Assembly (NCBI GenBank): GCA_036373915.1
Contig: DASUUU010000167.1
Location: forward strand, 1-15,349
Direction: 5' to 3'
Origin: JASLBX01 sp036373915
Lineage (GTDB): Bacteria; Actinomycetota; Actinomycetes; Jiangellales; Jiangellaceae
Length of the DNA stretch: 15,349 nucleotides
Notes under the pieces: generated by a model
Seen by the model: the letters and a program-made list of their open reading frames with translations, nothing else
The model's database searches: none
What the model was told of the DNA's origin: nothing
Shown: piece after piece, positions 1-7,267 of the stretch
Position numbering within the stretch: the stretch's first letter is position 1
Layout: each line of letters starts with the position of its first letter
Position numbers and translations under genes: made by a program

Positions 1-2
1 GC

Positions 3-233
3 AATGTGATGGGCGATCTGGCCGGCCGGCGCGGTCGGGTGCTCGGGACCGAACCGGTAGGGACGGGACGCACGATGGTGCGCGCCGACGTACCGCAGAC
101 CGAGATCGTGCGCTACGCGATCGACCTGCGCGCGATGACGCAAGGCACGGGTACGTTCAGCCGGACCTTCGTGCGCTACGAGCCGATGCCGCGCAACCTC
201 GCCGAAAAGGCCATGGCCGCCGAACAACGCTGA
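3..233 (+). CDS. EF-G-like translation factor, C-terminal fragment (5' end outside window)
   Basis: This is the last 76 codons of a gene that enters from the left edge; the reading frame is open from base 3. The peptide begins NVMGDLAGRRGRVLG and continues through YAIDLRAMTQGTGTFSRTF to YEPMP. That is the pattern of the C-terminal domain V of elongation factor G, whose canonical form reads VMGDLNSRRG and LRSxTQGRGT. The wording GTEPVGTGRT and TGTFSRTFVRYEPMP fits the actinobacterial EF-G-like (EF-G2) paralogue better than canonical FusA. The paralogue's role is not settled, so no symbol is given. The gene ends in Gln-Arg-stop (TGA 231-233) inside the left arm of a long inverted repeat and converges on the HIT gene 91 bases away. 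The GTPase domain cannot be seen, so activity cannot be judged. Confidence 0.88.
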   Translation, partial: NVMGDLAGRRGRVLGTEPVGTGRTMVRADVPQTEIVRYAIDLRAMTQGTGTFSRTFVRYEPMPRNLAEKAMAAEQR

Positions 234-334
234 TCATTCAAGAGTGGGGCGACACGCCCGTTTTCCGAGTTCAGTCGCGGAAGCGATAGGGGACATTTCG
301 GCGTGTCGCCCCACTCTTGCATGATCAGCGTTGT
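224..334. repeat. 35-bp inverted repeat between convergent genes (bidirectional terminator or dispersed palindromic element)
   Basis: The left arm (224-258) and right arm (300-334) are reverse complements over 35 positions, with one mismatch (T238 against C320). The core is AAGAGTGGGGCGACACGCC. The 41-base loop contains a smaller TTCCG/CGGAA stem. Both arms carry the last two codons and stop of the gene on their side, so the EF-G-like and HIT proteins both end in Gln-Arg-stop. Transcription from either side would give a very stable hairpin, so termination in both directions is plausible, although there is no U-tract. Arms this long and this well conserved are unusual for a simple terminator. 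A repeated palindromic element is the alternative. Confidence 0.8.
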
Positions 335-852
335 GGGGTGGGCCAGTGCGATGTCAGCAACTCGCGGGTCTCCTCCAGCAACTGCGGCATGATCTTGGTC
401 GAGGCGAACACGGTCATGAAGTTCGCGTCCCCGCCCCAGCGCGGAACGACGTGTTGATGCAGGTGGTCCGACAGCGAGCCGCCCGCGACGTCTCCCAGAT
501 TGAGACCGATGTTGAATCCCTGCGGCCGGGACACCGACTTGATGGTCCGCACCGCGTCGCTGGTGAAAGCCGACAGCTCGGCCGACTCGTCGGCTGTGAG
601 CTCCTCCAGCTCGCCGACGTGCCGGTAGGTGACGACCATCAGGTGCCCAGGGTTGTACGGGTGCAGGTTGAGCACCGCGTAGGTGTGCTCACCTCGAGCC
701 AGAACCAGCCCTTCGGCGTCGTCGAGGTCCGGGATGCGGCACAGCGGGCATCCGTCGCCGTCGGCACGCCTCGTGCCCGGCTCGCTCTTGATGTACGCCA
801 TCCGGTATGGCGTCCAGAGCCGCTGCAACTGGTCCACCCAGGTCGCTCTCAC
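325..852 (-). CDS. HIT-family nucleotide hydrolase/phosphorylase (Rv2613c-type Ap4A phosphorylase likely)
   Basis: This 175-residue protein has the histidine-triad signature HLHQHVVPRW at residues 130-139, in which the third histidine (His134) is normally the nucleophile acting on the nucleotide phosphate. A CPLC pair (Cys35, Cys38) near the N-terminus suggests a bound zinc. Residues 59-75, including HPYNPGHLMV, match the substrate-binding region of the family. Mycobacterium tuberculosis Rv2613c, a diadenosine tetraphosphate phosphorylase, also lies directly after thrS, so the same role is likely here: recycling of Ap4A, a by-product of aminoacyl-tRNA synthetases. The start is GTG at 852-850, overlapping the thrS stop as GTGA, which points to translational coupling. 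No strong ribosome site precedes it. Hydrolase rather than phosphorylase activity cannot be excluded. Confidence 0.9.
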   Translation of the reverse strand: MRATWVDQLQRLWTPYRMAYIKSEPGTRRADGDGCPLCRIPDLDDAEGLVLARGEHTYAVLNLHPYNPGHLMVVTYRHVGELEELTADESAELSAFTSDAVRTIKSVSRPQGFNIGLNLGDVAGGSLSDHLHQHVVPRWGGDANFMTVFASTKIMPQLLEETRELLTSHWPTPQR

Positions 853-2840
853 ACCTGAATCCGTCGCTCGATCGCATCGGTGATCTCGGCCACCGCCTCC
901 TCGAGCGGCACACCGTTGTTCTGCGAGCCATCCCGGTAGCGGAACGAAACGGCGTTCTTGGCACGGTCGTCGTCACCGGCGATCAGCATGTACGGGATCT
1001 TCTGCTTCTGCGCGTTCCGGATCTTCTTCTGCATCCGGTCGTCGCCGGCGTCGACCTCCATGCGCACGCCACGCGCTCGCAGCGTGGCGGCCACGTCCTG
1101 CAGGTACGGCACGTGTTCATCGGTGATCGGGATGCCCACGGCCTGTACCGGCGCCAGCCACGGCGGGAACGCCCCTGCGTAGTGCTCGGTCAGGATGCCG
1201 AAGAACCGCTCGATCGAGCCGAAGAGGGCTCGATGGATCATGTAAGGCCGTTTGCGGGTGCCGTCGGCGTCCTGGTACTCCAGGTCGAATCGCGGCGGGA
1301 GTTGGAAGTCGACCTGCAAGGTCGACAGCTGCCATGATCGGCCGATGGCGTCACGGACGTGGACGTCGATCTTCGGCGCGTAGAACGTGCCCTCGCCCTC
1401 GCCGATCCGGTACGGCAGTCCGGCCCGACGCAGGGCCTCCTCTAGCGCGGCTTCGGCGGTGTTCCACTCCTCGAGGGTTCCGACATACTTGTCCGGCCGC
1501 GTCGACAGCTCGGCTTCGAACTCGGTCAGCCCGTAGTCGCGCAGCAGGCCTAGCACGAACTCCAGCAAGCTGGCCAGCTCGTCCTGGAGCTGCTCGGGCG
1601 TGCAGTAGATGTGCGCGTCGTCCTGGGTGAACCCCCGCACCCTGGTCAGCCCGTGGACCACGCCGGACTTCTCGTAGCGATACACCGAACCGAACTCGAA
1701 CAGCCGAAGCGGCAACTCACGGTACGACCGCCCGCGCGAGGCGAAGATCAGGTTGTGCATCGGGCAGTTCATCGGCTTGAGGTAGTAGTCCTGCCCGGGC
1801 TTGCGCACGTTGCCCTCGTCGTCGAGTTCGGCGTCGAGGTGCATCGGCGGGAACATCCCCTCGGAGTACCAGTCCAGGTGCCCGGACGTCTCGAACAGCG
1901 CCGACTTGGTGATGTGCGGGCTGTAGACGAACTGGTAGCCCGCCTCGTCGTGCCGCCGGCGCGAGTAGTCCTCCATCACCCGGCGGACGATGCCGCCCTT
2001 CGGGTGGAACACCGCCAGACCCGAGCCGATCTCCTCCGGGAAGCTGAACAGATCTAGCTCGGCGCCGAGCTTGCGATGGTCGCGCCGCTCCGCCTCGGCC
2101 AGCCGGTCGAGGTACTCCTGCTGCGCTTGCCTGGCCTCCCAGGCGGTGCCGTAGATGCGTTGCAACTGGGCGTTCTTCTCATCGCCACGCCAGTACGCAC
2201 CGGCCACCCGCATCAGCTTGAACGCCGGTATGTGCCTGGTGGTCGGCAGGTGCGGGCCGCGGCACAGGTCCTTCCAGGCCAGCGCGCCGTTGCGCCGGAG
2301 GTTGTCGTATATCGTCAACTCGCCGCCGCCGACCTCGACCGACGCCTCCTCCCCGGCAGAGCCACCCTTGAGCCCGATGAGCTCGAGCTTGTAAGGCTCG
2401 CCGGCAAGCTCCTCGCGGGCAGCCTCCTCGGAAACCGGACGCCGCGCGAACGACTGGCCTTCCTTGACGATCCGCTGCATGCGCTTTTCGATCTGTTTCA
2501 GATCGTCCGGGTTGAACGGCTCGGTGACCTCGAAGTCGTAGTAGAACCCGTTCTCGATCGGCGGGCCGATCCCCAACTTGGCCTCCGGGAACAGTTCCTG
2601 GACGGCCTGCGCCATCACGTGGGCGGTCGAGTGCCGCAAGATGGCCCGTCCGTCCTCGGAACCTATCTCGACCGGCTCGACCGTCTCACCGTCGGCCAGC
2701 ACATGGGTGAGGTCGACGAGCCGGTCACCGACCCGTGCGGCGATCACCTCGGGCCGGTCCTCGAACAGCTGCGCGGCCGTCGTGCCCGCACCGACCTGTC
2801 GCTCGTTCCCGGCGACGACGATGCGGATCTGTTCGGACAC
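849..2840 (-). CDS. thrS: threonine--tRNA ligase
   Basis: Cytosolic class II synthetase that charges tRNA-Thr. From GTG at 2840-2838 it is 663 residues, normal for the family. Domains in order: N-terminal TGS domain (about 1-62); editing domain with His70, His74, Cys193 and His197 (HSTAH, CRGPH); catalytic core with zinc ligands Cys359 (MNCPMH), His410 (DDAH) and His536 (MIHRALFGS); class II motif 2 around 382-405; motif 3 at 536-563; anticodon-binding domain from about 565. No key residue is missing. AAGGAG lies 7 bases before the chosen GTG. A longer reading to 2918 adds 26 arginine/proline-rich residues with no family resemblance. The 90 bases back to the upstream gene leave room for its own promoter; a minus-strand TACCAT at 2911-2906 is a weak -10 candidate. 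Confidence 0.97.
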   Translation of the reverse strand: MSEQIRIVVAGNERQVGAGTTAAQLFEDRPEVIAARVGDRLVDLTHVLADGETVEPVEIGSEDGRAILRHSTAHVMAQAVQELFPEAKLGIGPPIENGFYYDFEVTEPFNPDDLKQIEKRMQRIVKEGQSFARRPVSEEAAREELAGEPYKLELIGLKGGSAGEEASVEVGGGELTIYDNLRRNGALAWKDLCRGPHLPTTRHIPAFKLMRVAGAYWRGDEKNAQLQRIYGTAWEARQAQQEYLDRLAEAERRDHRKLGAELDLFSFPEEIGSGLAVFHPKGGIVRRVMEDYSRRRHDEAGYQFVYSPHITKSALFETSGHLDWYSEGMFPPMHLDAELDDEGNVRKPGQDYYLKPMNCPMHNLIFASRGRSYRELPLRLFEFGSVYRYEKSGVVHGLTRVRGFTQDDAHIYCTPEQLQDELASLLEFVLGLLRDYGLTEFEAELSTRPDKYVGTLEEWNTAEAALEEALRRAGLPYRIGEGEGTFYAPKIDVHVRDAIGRSWQLSTLQVDFQLPPRFDLEYQDADGTRKRPYMIHRALFGSIERFFGILTEHYAGAFPPWLAPVQAVGIPITDEHVPYLQDVAATLRARGVRMEVDAGDDRMQKKIRNAQKQKIPYMLIAGDDDRAKNAVSFRYRDGSQNNGVPLEEAVAEITDAIERRIQV

Positions 2841-2930
2841 GACTGCACTCCTTGGACGAGTTGGGCTTCTGCAGGACGGTCGACCTCGACGGATCGACCC
2901 CGCCGATGGTACCTGCACCGCGTCCGGTGA

Positions 2931-3296
2931 TCAGCTCCTACGGGCCGCCAACGCGCTCAACCCGCACAGAATCCCCCAGCCGGCCGCAACGGCGACCGAC
3001 CTGGTCCGTTCGGGCCCGCGCAGCACGGCGGAGAAGAGCACGGTGTCAGAAAGGTCGCAACCCACCCGGATCGCGATTGCGGTGCGGAGCCCGCTTCCGG
3101 CAGGAGCACCGGCCATTACCAGACCGGAGACGAGATCGCGGCCCGCCACTGCTCGGGCCGTGGCAGAGAGCGCGGCGCTTGGTTCGCCGGGCGCCAGGCC
3201 AGTGGGCCGCAGGAGCACCGAGGGCCGCCGGAGGACGGATGCGCCGTAGGCTGCGGTGGCCAGACCGAGAGCGCGGGGAATCCAGGTCATGCTCAT
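2931..3296 (-). CDS. small membrane protein (DUF4267-like)
   Basis: This 121-residue hydrophobic protein has an N-terminal helix (residues 5-20), a hydrophobic stretch around GRDLVSGLVMAGAP, another around DLSDTVLFSAVL and a C-terminal helix VAVAAGWGILCGLSALAA. It therefore probably has three or four membrane segments. The spacing of ARAVAGRDLVSGL, then an Arg and an Asp pair, resembles DUF4267 membrane proteins, but this is recognition by eye only. Its ATG at 3296-3294 overlaps the stop of the SDR-DUF2867 gene as ATGA, and GGAAGG lies 10 bases before it, so it is translated with that gene. A second ATG lies two codons in. The role is unknown; the context suggests a membrane partner of the upstream oxidoreductases. 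Confidence 0.75.
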   Translation of the reverse strand: MSMTWIPRALGLATAAYGASVLRRPSVLLRPTGLAPGEPSAALSATARAVAGRDLVSGLVMAGAPAGSGLRTAIAIRVGCDLSDTVLFSAVLRGPERTRSVAVAAGWGILCGLSALAARRS

Positions 3297-4771
3297 GTCG
3301 TGCCGTCCTTCCGGGCCATTTGCTGTTCCGCGGTAGAGGTGATCTTGCGAGCCATGCCGCCGAAGATCAGGTGATGAAACGGCGTGACGGCCTTCCAGTA
3401 GAGCTGGCCGGCCAGTCCTCGCGGCTCGAAGATCGCATGCTGCCGGTACACCGATCCACCGGCTGGATCCGGCTCCACGGACAGCTCCAGCCAGGCCCGG
3501 CCGGGAACCCGCATCTCGGCCCGCAGCAGGAGCAGGTGCGGGCGGTCGAGCCGCTCGACACGCCACCAGTCGAGCGCCTCACCGGTGCGTAACCGCCGTG
3601 GATGCCGACGCCCGCGGCGCAGGCCCACCCCCCCGGCGAGCCGGTCGATCCAGCCGCGAACCGACCAGGCCAGTGGCCACGAGTACCAGCCCCGTTCTCC
3701 CCCGATCGACTCGACCACGTCCCACAGTTGGTCCGCGTCGGCAGTCGTGTGCCGCTTTTGCTTGTCCTCATAGCGGGTGCCGCCCGCCCACTGCGGATCG
3801 GTCGGCAGCGGGTCGGAGGGCGCGCCGGCGAGGGCGGCGTCGGACCACCGAGTCGGCACGTCGGCGCTCCTGGTCCGGGCCAGGGCCAAGGCGATCGCCT
3901 CGTCGTACGGCGTCAGCCCGCCCTCCGGAGCGGCGATGTAGCGGGTGATGTCGTCGTCGGCACACACCATCTCGTGTACCAGCGACTCGATAAGAGGAAC
4001 CGCAATGCTGCGCGGGACCGGCGTGACAAGGTTCACCCACTGCGCGGACAGCCAGGGAGTAAGCACGGGTACCGGCACCACCAGTCTGCGGGGCAGCCCG
4101 GCCACGCGGGCATATCGGCGCATCATCTGCAGGTAGCTCAGCACCTCCGGGCCGCCGATGTCGAAGGACCTGTTGACGTCCTCGGGCAGGGAGGCGGCCC
4201 CCGTCAGGTAGTGGATGACGTCGCGGACGGCGATCGGCTGGACCTGGTTGTTCACCCACTTAGGGGTCACCATTGCCGGCAGCCGCTCGGTGAGGTACCG
4301 CAACATCTCGAAGCTGGCCGATCCGGACCCGATGATGACGGCCGCCTTCAGCACGATTGTCGGTACGCCCGAGGCGAGGAGGATCTCGCCGACCTCGGCC
4401 CGGGACGCCAGGTGCGCGGACAGGCGGTCGCCCCCGGGCGTTAGCCCACCGAGGTAGACGATCCGGCTGACGCTCGCGGCGCGGGCCTGTGCCGCTACCG
4501 TGTTCGCCGCCGCCCGGTCGAGTTCGACGAAGTCGCGCCGGTTCAGTGAGTGGACCAGGTAGTAGACCACGTCCTGGCCGGCCAGCGCCGCTGCGACGGC
4601 GGCCGGATCAGTGACGTCTCCCGGGACGATCTCGACCTGATCACGCCACGGTACGTCGGTGAGCTTGGCCGGGTCCCGAGCCACGGCCCGGACGACGTGA
4701 CCGGCTCGGACGAGCTCGGGCACCAGCCGGCCGCCGATGTAGCCGGTGGCGCCGAACACCACACACCGCAT
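3293..4771 (-). CDS. NAD(P)-binding SDR/NmrA-like oxidoreductase fused to DUF2867
   Basis: This 492-residue protein has two parts. Residues 1 to about 310 are an atypical SDR/NmrA-type Rossmann domain with the dinucleotide motif GATGYIG at 7-13, GDVTD at 51-55 and LGGL at 108-111. The last 160 residues (YEDKQ, GWYSWPLAW, GGVGLRRGRRHP, GEALDWWRVE, RAWLELSVEP) match the DUF2867 domain, which often follows such SDR domains. The substrate is unknown. ATG 4771-4769 is chosen because the Rossmann strand begins at once and GGGGGA lies 10 bases before it. A GTG at 4807-4805, overlapping the preceding stop as GTGA, is a credible alternative adding 12 residues, and several genes here couple that way. 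It is the middle gene of a leftward operon. Helices near the C-terminus (residues 462-480) could associate with membrane. Confidence 0.85.
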   Translation of the reverse strand: MRCVVFGATGYIGGRLVPELVRAGHVVRAVARDPAKLTDVPWRDQVEIVPGDVTDPAAVAAALAGQDVVYYLVHSLNRRDFVELDRAAANTVAAQARAASVSRIVYLGGLTPGGDRLSAHLASRAEVGEILLASGVPTIVLKAAVIIGSGSASFEMLRYLTERLPAMVTPKWVNNQVQPIAVRDVIHYLTGAASLPEDVNRSFDIGGPEVLSYLQMMRRYARVAGLPRRLVVPVPVLTPWLSAQWVNLVTPVPRSIAVPLIESLVHEMVCADDDITRYIAAPEGGLTPYDEAIALALARTRSADVPTRWSDAALAGAPSDPLPTDPQWAGGTRYEDKQKRHTTADADQLWDVVESIGGERGWYSWPLAWSVRGWIDRLAGGVGLRRGRRHPRRLRTGEALDWWRVERLDRPHLLLLRAEMRVPGRAWLELSVEPDPAGGSVYRQHAIFEPRGLAGQLYWKAVTPFHHLIFGGMARKITSTAEQQMARKDGTT

Positions 4772-4803
4772 CGCTCGAACGTCCCCCGTCTTCGGCGCGG
4801 TAG

Positions 4804-5847
4804 TCACGGTTCGATGCCGACCCGTTGGGCCAACCGGCGCCATCCGGCCCACAGGTCGGCTTCACTATGCCGAGTCCACGGTAACCGGTGTTGTGAGCGC
4901 GTGCCCCGGTCATGCCACAGCTCGCCGGACGGCGGCGGGGGCGTTACCGCCGCCAGCCACACTGCGGTGTCGGCGCCCTGCGCGGCATCCCTGAGTGCCG
5001 GCCGCATGAGGCGGTGGAAGCCGGGCAGCGACGATGCCACCCCAGGGGTGTCCGCCCAACCCGGATGCATTGCGTGCACGGCTATCCCGTCACTGCGCCA
5101 CCGCCATTCGAACGCCGGCAGCAGGGCCACCTGGATCCGCTTTGTCCGCGCATAGGCGGCGCTGCCGCGGTAACGGCCGGAGCGATACTCGAGGTCGCCG
5201 GCCGGCAGCCGCTGCGTGTACATCCCGCCCGAGGTCACCAAGATCACCCGGCTTCGGCCGGCGGCGGCCAGCGTGGAGCGCAACGACTCGGTGAGAAGTA
5301 GCGGCCCGAGCACGTGAGTGGCGAGGGTCAGTTCATGTCCCTGCGGGCTTGTCTCTCGGGTAGCGGGGAGCACACCGGCGTTGTGCACGAGCACGTCCAG
5401 GCGGAGTTCTGCGGCGGCGAACTCTGCCGCGAACCGGGCTACGTCTTCGAGATCGGACACGTCGCACCGCCAGACCGTCAGGTCCGCACCGGGCAGCTGC
5501 GCGGCGAGGTCGTCTCTGGCCTGCCGACCTTTCTCGACGTTGCGTACGACCAGGTGAACCCGCGCGCCGAGCCTGGCGAGGCCGGCCACCGTGGCCTTGC
5601 CCAGCCCCGCATTGGCCCCCGTCACGATTGCCACCTTCCCCGCCATCGCGTTCGGTGGCGGGTCCGGCGGCCAGCCCGGCAAGCGGCTGCGAGCTCGGTA
5701 GCCCCACCGCGTGAAGCCGCCGACAACGCTGACATCGAGTACCGAGTCGATCACCGATCCGATCAACCGGCCGGCCTTCATTCCTGCCGGTGCGGTCGCC
5801 GGTTCAGAACTCTCGGTCGTCTCGACCGGGTCCGCGTCGGTTCGCAT
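4804..5847 (-). CDS. short-chain dehydrogenase/reductase (DHRS12-like)
   Basis: Classical SDR of 347 residues. Cofactor motif TGANAGLG at 76-83, NAG at 156-158, catalytic Ser206 and the Tyr232/Lys236 pair (YARTK) are all present, so it should be an active NAD(P)-dependent oxidoreductase. About 68 residues precede the Rossmann fold: an acidic, disordered-looking leader, then a helix around MKAGRLIGSVIDSVLDVSVV, an extension found in DHRS12-type SDRs that may attach it to membrane. The substrate cannot be told. ATG 5847-5845 is chosen because GGAGGA lies 7 bases upstream; an open frame to 5925 would run back through the promoter. It is the first gene of the leftward operon and shares its promoter island with the rightward FAD-DUF1365-methyltransferase operon, suggesting a linked role in lipid or isoprenoid redox chemistry (inference). 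Confidence 0.9.
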   Translation of the reverse strand: MRTDADPVETTESSEPATAPAGMKAGRLIGSVIDSVLDVSVVGGFTRWGYRARSRLPGWPPDPPPNAMAGKVAIVTGANAGLGKATVAGLARLGARVHLVVRNVEKGRQARDDLAAQLPGADLTVWRCDVSDLEDVARFAAEFAAAELRLDVLVHNAGVLPATRETSPQGHELTLATHVLGPLLLTESLRSTLAAAGRSRVILVTSGGMYTQRLPAGDLEYRSGRYRGSAAYARTKRIQVALLPAFEWRWRSDGIAVHAMHPGWADTPGVASSLPGFHRLMRPALRDAAQGADTAVWLAAVTPPPPSGELWHDRGTRSQHRLPWTRHSEADLWAGWRRLAQRVGIEP

Positions 5848-5892
5848 TGAATGTTCCTCCATCCGGTATCCCGACGGCCGTCCGACCGCCAT

Positions 5893-5922
5893 TTGTAATT
5901 TAGCACTAAAATCATTTAGCAT
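5893..5922 (+). promoter_or_regulatory. rightward promoter of the FAD-DUF1365-methyltransferase operon
   Basis: TTGTAA (5893-5898) and TAGCAT (5917-5922) are 18 bases apart on the plus strand, almost exactly superimposed on the leftward promoter. Transcription would start near 5929, giving a leader of about 75 bases. Because the two promoters share the same DNA, polymerase binding should be mutually exclusive, or both should be controlled by one regulator. Confidence 0.4.
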
Positions 5923-5925
5923 CAA
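5897..5925 (-). promoter_or_regulatory. leftward promoter of the SDR operon
   Basis: On the minus strand, TTGATG (5925-5920) and TAAATT (5902-5897) are separated by 17 bases, a good match to the vegetative sigma consensus in an otherwise very GC-rich region. Transcription would start near 5890, leaving about 40 bases of leader before the SDR ATG. Both copies of the ATTTAGCA repeat overlap this promoter. Confidence 0.5.
5898..5921. promoter_or_regulatory. tandem ATTTAGCA operator candidate
   Basis: ATTTAGCA occurs at 5898-5905 and 5914-5921, 16 bases apart, in the same orientation. The first copy is also half of a TTTAG-CA-CTAAA dyad (5899-5910). The elements lie between and across the -35 and -10 boxes of both divergent promoters, where a repressor or a MerR-type DNA-distorting activator would act. 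The regulator is not encoded in this window and its family is not identified. Confidence 0.45.
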
Positions 5926-6004
5926 GGAGCACCAGCTACACGAGTCCTAGTTCGGGGAGTTGACCAGCCATGATCTATCGACCTTCGGCGTCCGTGGTGA
6001 CCCG

Positions 6005-7267
6005 ATGAGCCGCTACACAGCCGCAGTGATCGGTGCAGGCGTATCGGGGCTGACCGCGGCCTACCTGCTCCAGCGCCAGTACGACGTGACGCTGTTCGAA
6101 ACCGAGCCGCGACTGGGTGGCCACGCGCACACCCAAGAGGCGCCATCGCAGTCCGGGGGCACAGTCGCCGTCGATTCTGGGTTCATCGTCCACAACGAGC
6201 ACACCTACCCGAACCTCGTGCGGCTGTTCGGCGAGCTCGGCGTCCAGACGCAGGACAGCGACATGTCGATGAGCGTGCGGTGCCTGGAGTGCGGGCTCGA
6301 GTACGCGGGCGGCAAGCGACTGACGGGGCTACTCCCCCAGCTGGATCACCTGCGCCGAATGAACTACCTCCGCATGCTCGGCGAGGTCACCCGGTTCCAG
6401 CGGCGGGCCCGCCGATTCCTGGAGCAGGACGGTCCGGACGACATCACGTTCGGCGCCTTTCTGCGGGCCGGTGCGCACTCGCAGTACTTCATCGAGCATT
6501 TCGCCATCCCGCTGGTCTCGGCCGTGTGGTCGGCCGGTGAGAAAGTGAGCCGGCGTTATCCGGCGCGCTACCTGTTCGAGTTCCTCAGCAACCACGGGAT
6601 GCTGTCGACCGGCGGTTCGTTCCGCTGGAAGACCGTTGTCGGCGGATCCCGCGAATACGTCGAACGCGCTGCGAAGAATCTCACCGCCGTGCATATCGGG
6701 ACCCCGGTACAGGCGGTGATCCGGCACGCGACGGGAGTGGAGATCCGCGACCAGGCCGGCGAGGCGCATTGGGCGGATCGGGTCGTCATCGCCACCCACG
6801 CCGATCAGGCCCTGGCCCTACTCGATGACCCGACACGGGCCGAACGAGACGTCCTTGGCGCATTCACCTACTCGCGCAACGAGACCTGGTTGCACAATGA
6901 TCCGACGCTGCTGCCCACCAAGCCACGGGCCCGCGCGTCGTGGAACTACCTGAAGACCACGTGTGGCGGTGACACTGACGGAGTGGGCATCAGCTACCAC
7001 ATGAACCGGCTGATGCGGCTATCGACACCGGACGAGTACCTGGTCACTCTCAACCCGGTGGGTCGCGTGGATCCCGGCCGGGTCATCGCGACGATGACCT
7101 ACACGCACCCGGTCTACACTCCCGAGTCGCTCGCCGCTCAACGTCAGCTGCCGGGACTCAACGGGCCGCGCACGGCTTTCGCCGGTGCCTACCACGGGTG
7201 GGGATTCCATGAGGACGGCTGCTCGTCAGGAGTCCGGGCGGCCGCTTGGTACGGAGCCGGCTGGTGA
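6005..7267 (+). CDS. FAD/NAD-binding amine-oxidase-like protein (COG2907 type)
   Basis: This 420-residue flavoprotein has the FAD dinucleotide-binding signature GAGVSG at 10-15, the ribose-binding acid Glu32, and the LGGHAHT motif at 38-44. The C-terminal FAGAYHGWGFHEDG closes the FAD site as in the COG2907 family. Members normally sit beside DUF1365 and a Cfa-like methyltransferase, as here. In Rhodobacter a related flavin protein belongs to the furan fatty acid pathway, so oxidation or desaturation of a phospholipid acyl chain is a reasonable hypothesis but is not shown. ATG 6005 is preferred, with GGTGA a few bases upstream. The longer reading from TTG 5960 has its purine run abutting the codon. 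The stop overlaps the next start as GTGA. Confidence 0.9.
   Translation: MSRYTAAVIGAGVSGLTAAYLLQRQYDVTLFETEPRLGGHAHTQEAPSQSGGTVAVDSGFIVHNEHTYPNLVRLFGELGVQTQDSDMSMSVRCLECGLEYAGGKRLTGLLPQLDHLRRMNYLRMLGEVTRFQRRARRFLEQDGPDDITFGAFLRAGAHSQYFIEHFAIPLVSAVWSAGEKVSRRYPARYLFEFLSNHGMLSTGGSFRWKTVVGGSREYVERAAKNLTAVHIGTPVQAVIRHATGVEIRDQAGEAHWADRVVIATHADQALALLDDPTRAERDVLGAFTYSRNETWLHNDPTLLPTKPRARASWNYLKTTCGGDTDGVGISYHMNRLMRLSTPDEYLVTLNPVGRVDPGRVIATMTYTHPVYTPESLAAQRQLPGLNGPRTAFAGAYHGWGFHEDGCSSGVRAAAWYGAGW

Noticed and set aside
331..858. Plus-strand frame opposite the HIT gene, and similar long antisense frames under thrS, pabB and the SDR genes
   Set aside because: These are GC-rich codon-bias shadows of strongly supported genes, with no domain resemblance or ribosome sites.
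2841..2918. N-terminal extension of thrS by 26 residues
   Set aside because: The extension is arginine/proline/serine-rich with no similarity to the TGS domain, and a good AAGGAG site sits correctly before the internal GTG at 2840.
2841..2930. T-box or other riboswitch before thrS
   Set aside because: The 90-base gap is too short and has no T-box sequence or specifier-loop structure that I can see.
5960..6004. TTG 5960 as start of the flavoprotein gene
   Set aside because: The purine run abuts the codon with no spacing, and the 15 extra residues precede the point where the FAD-binding strand normally begins.
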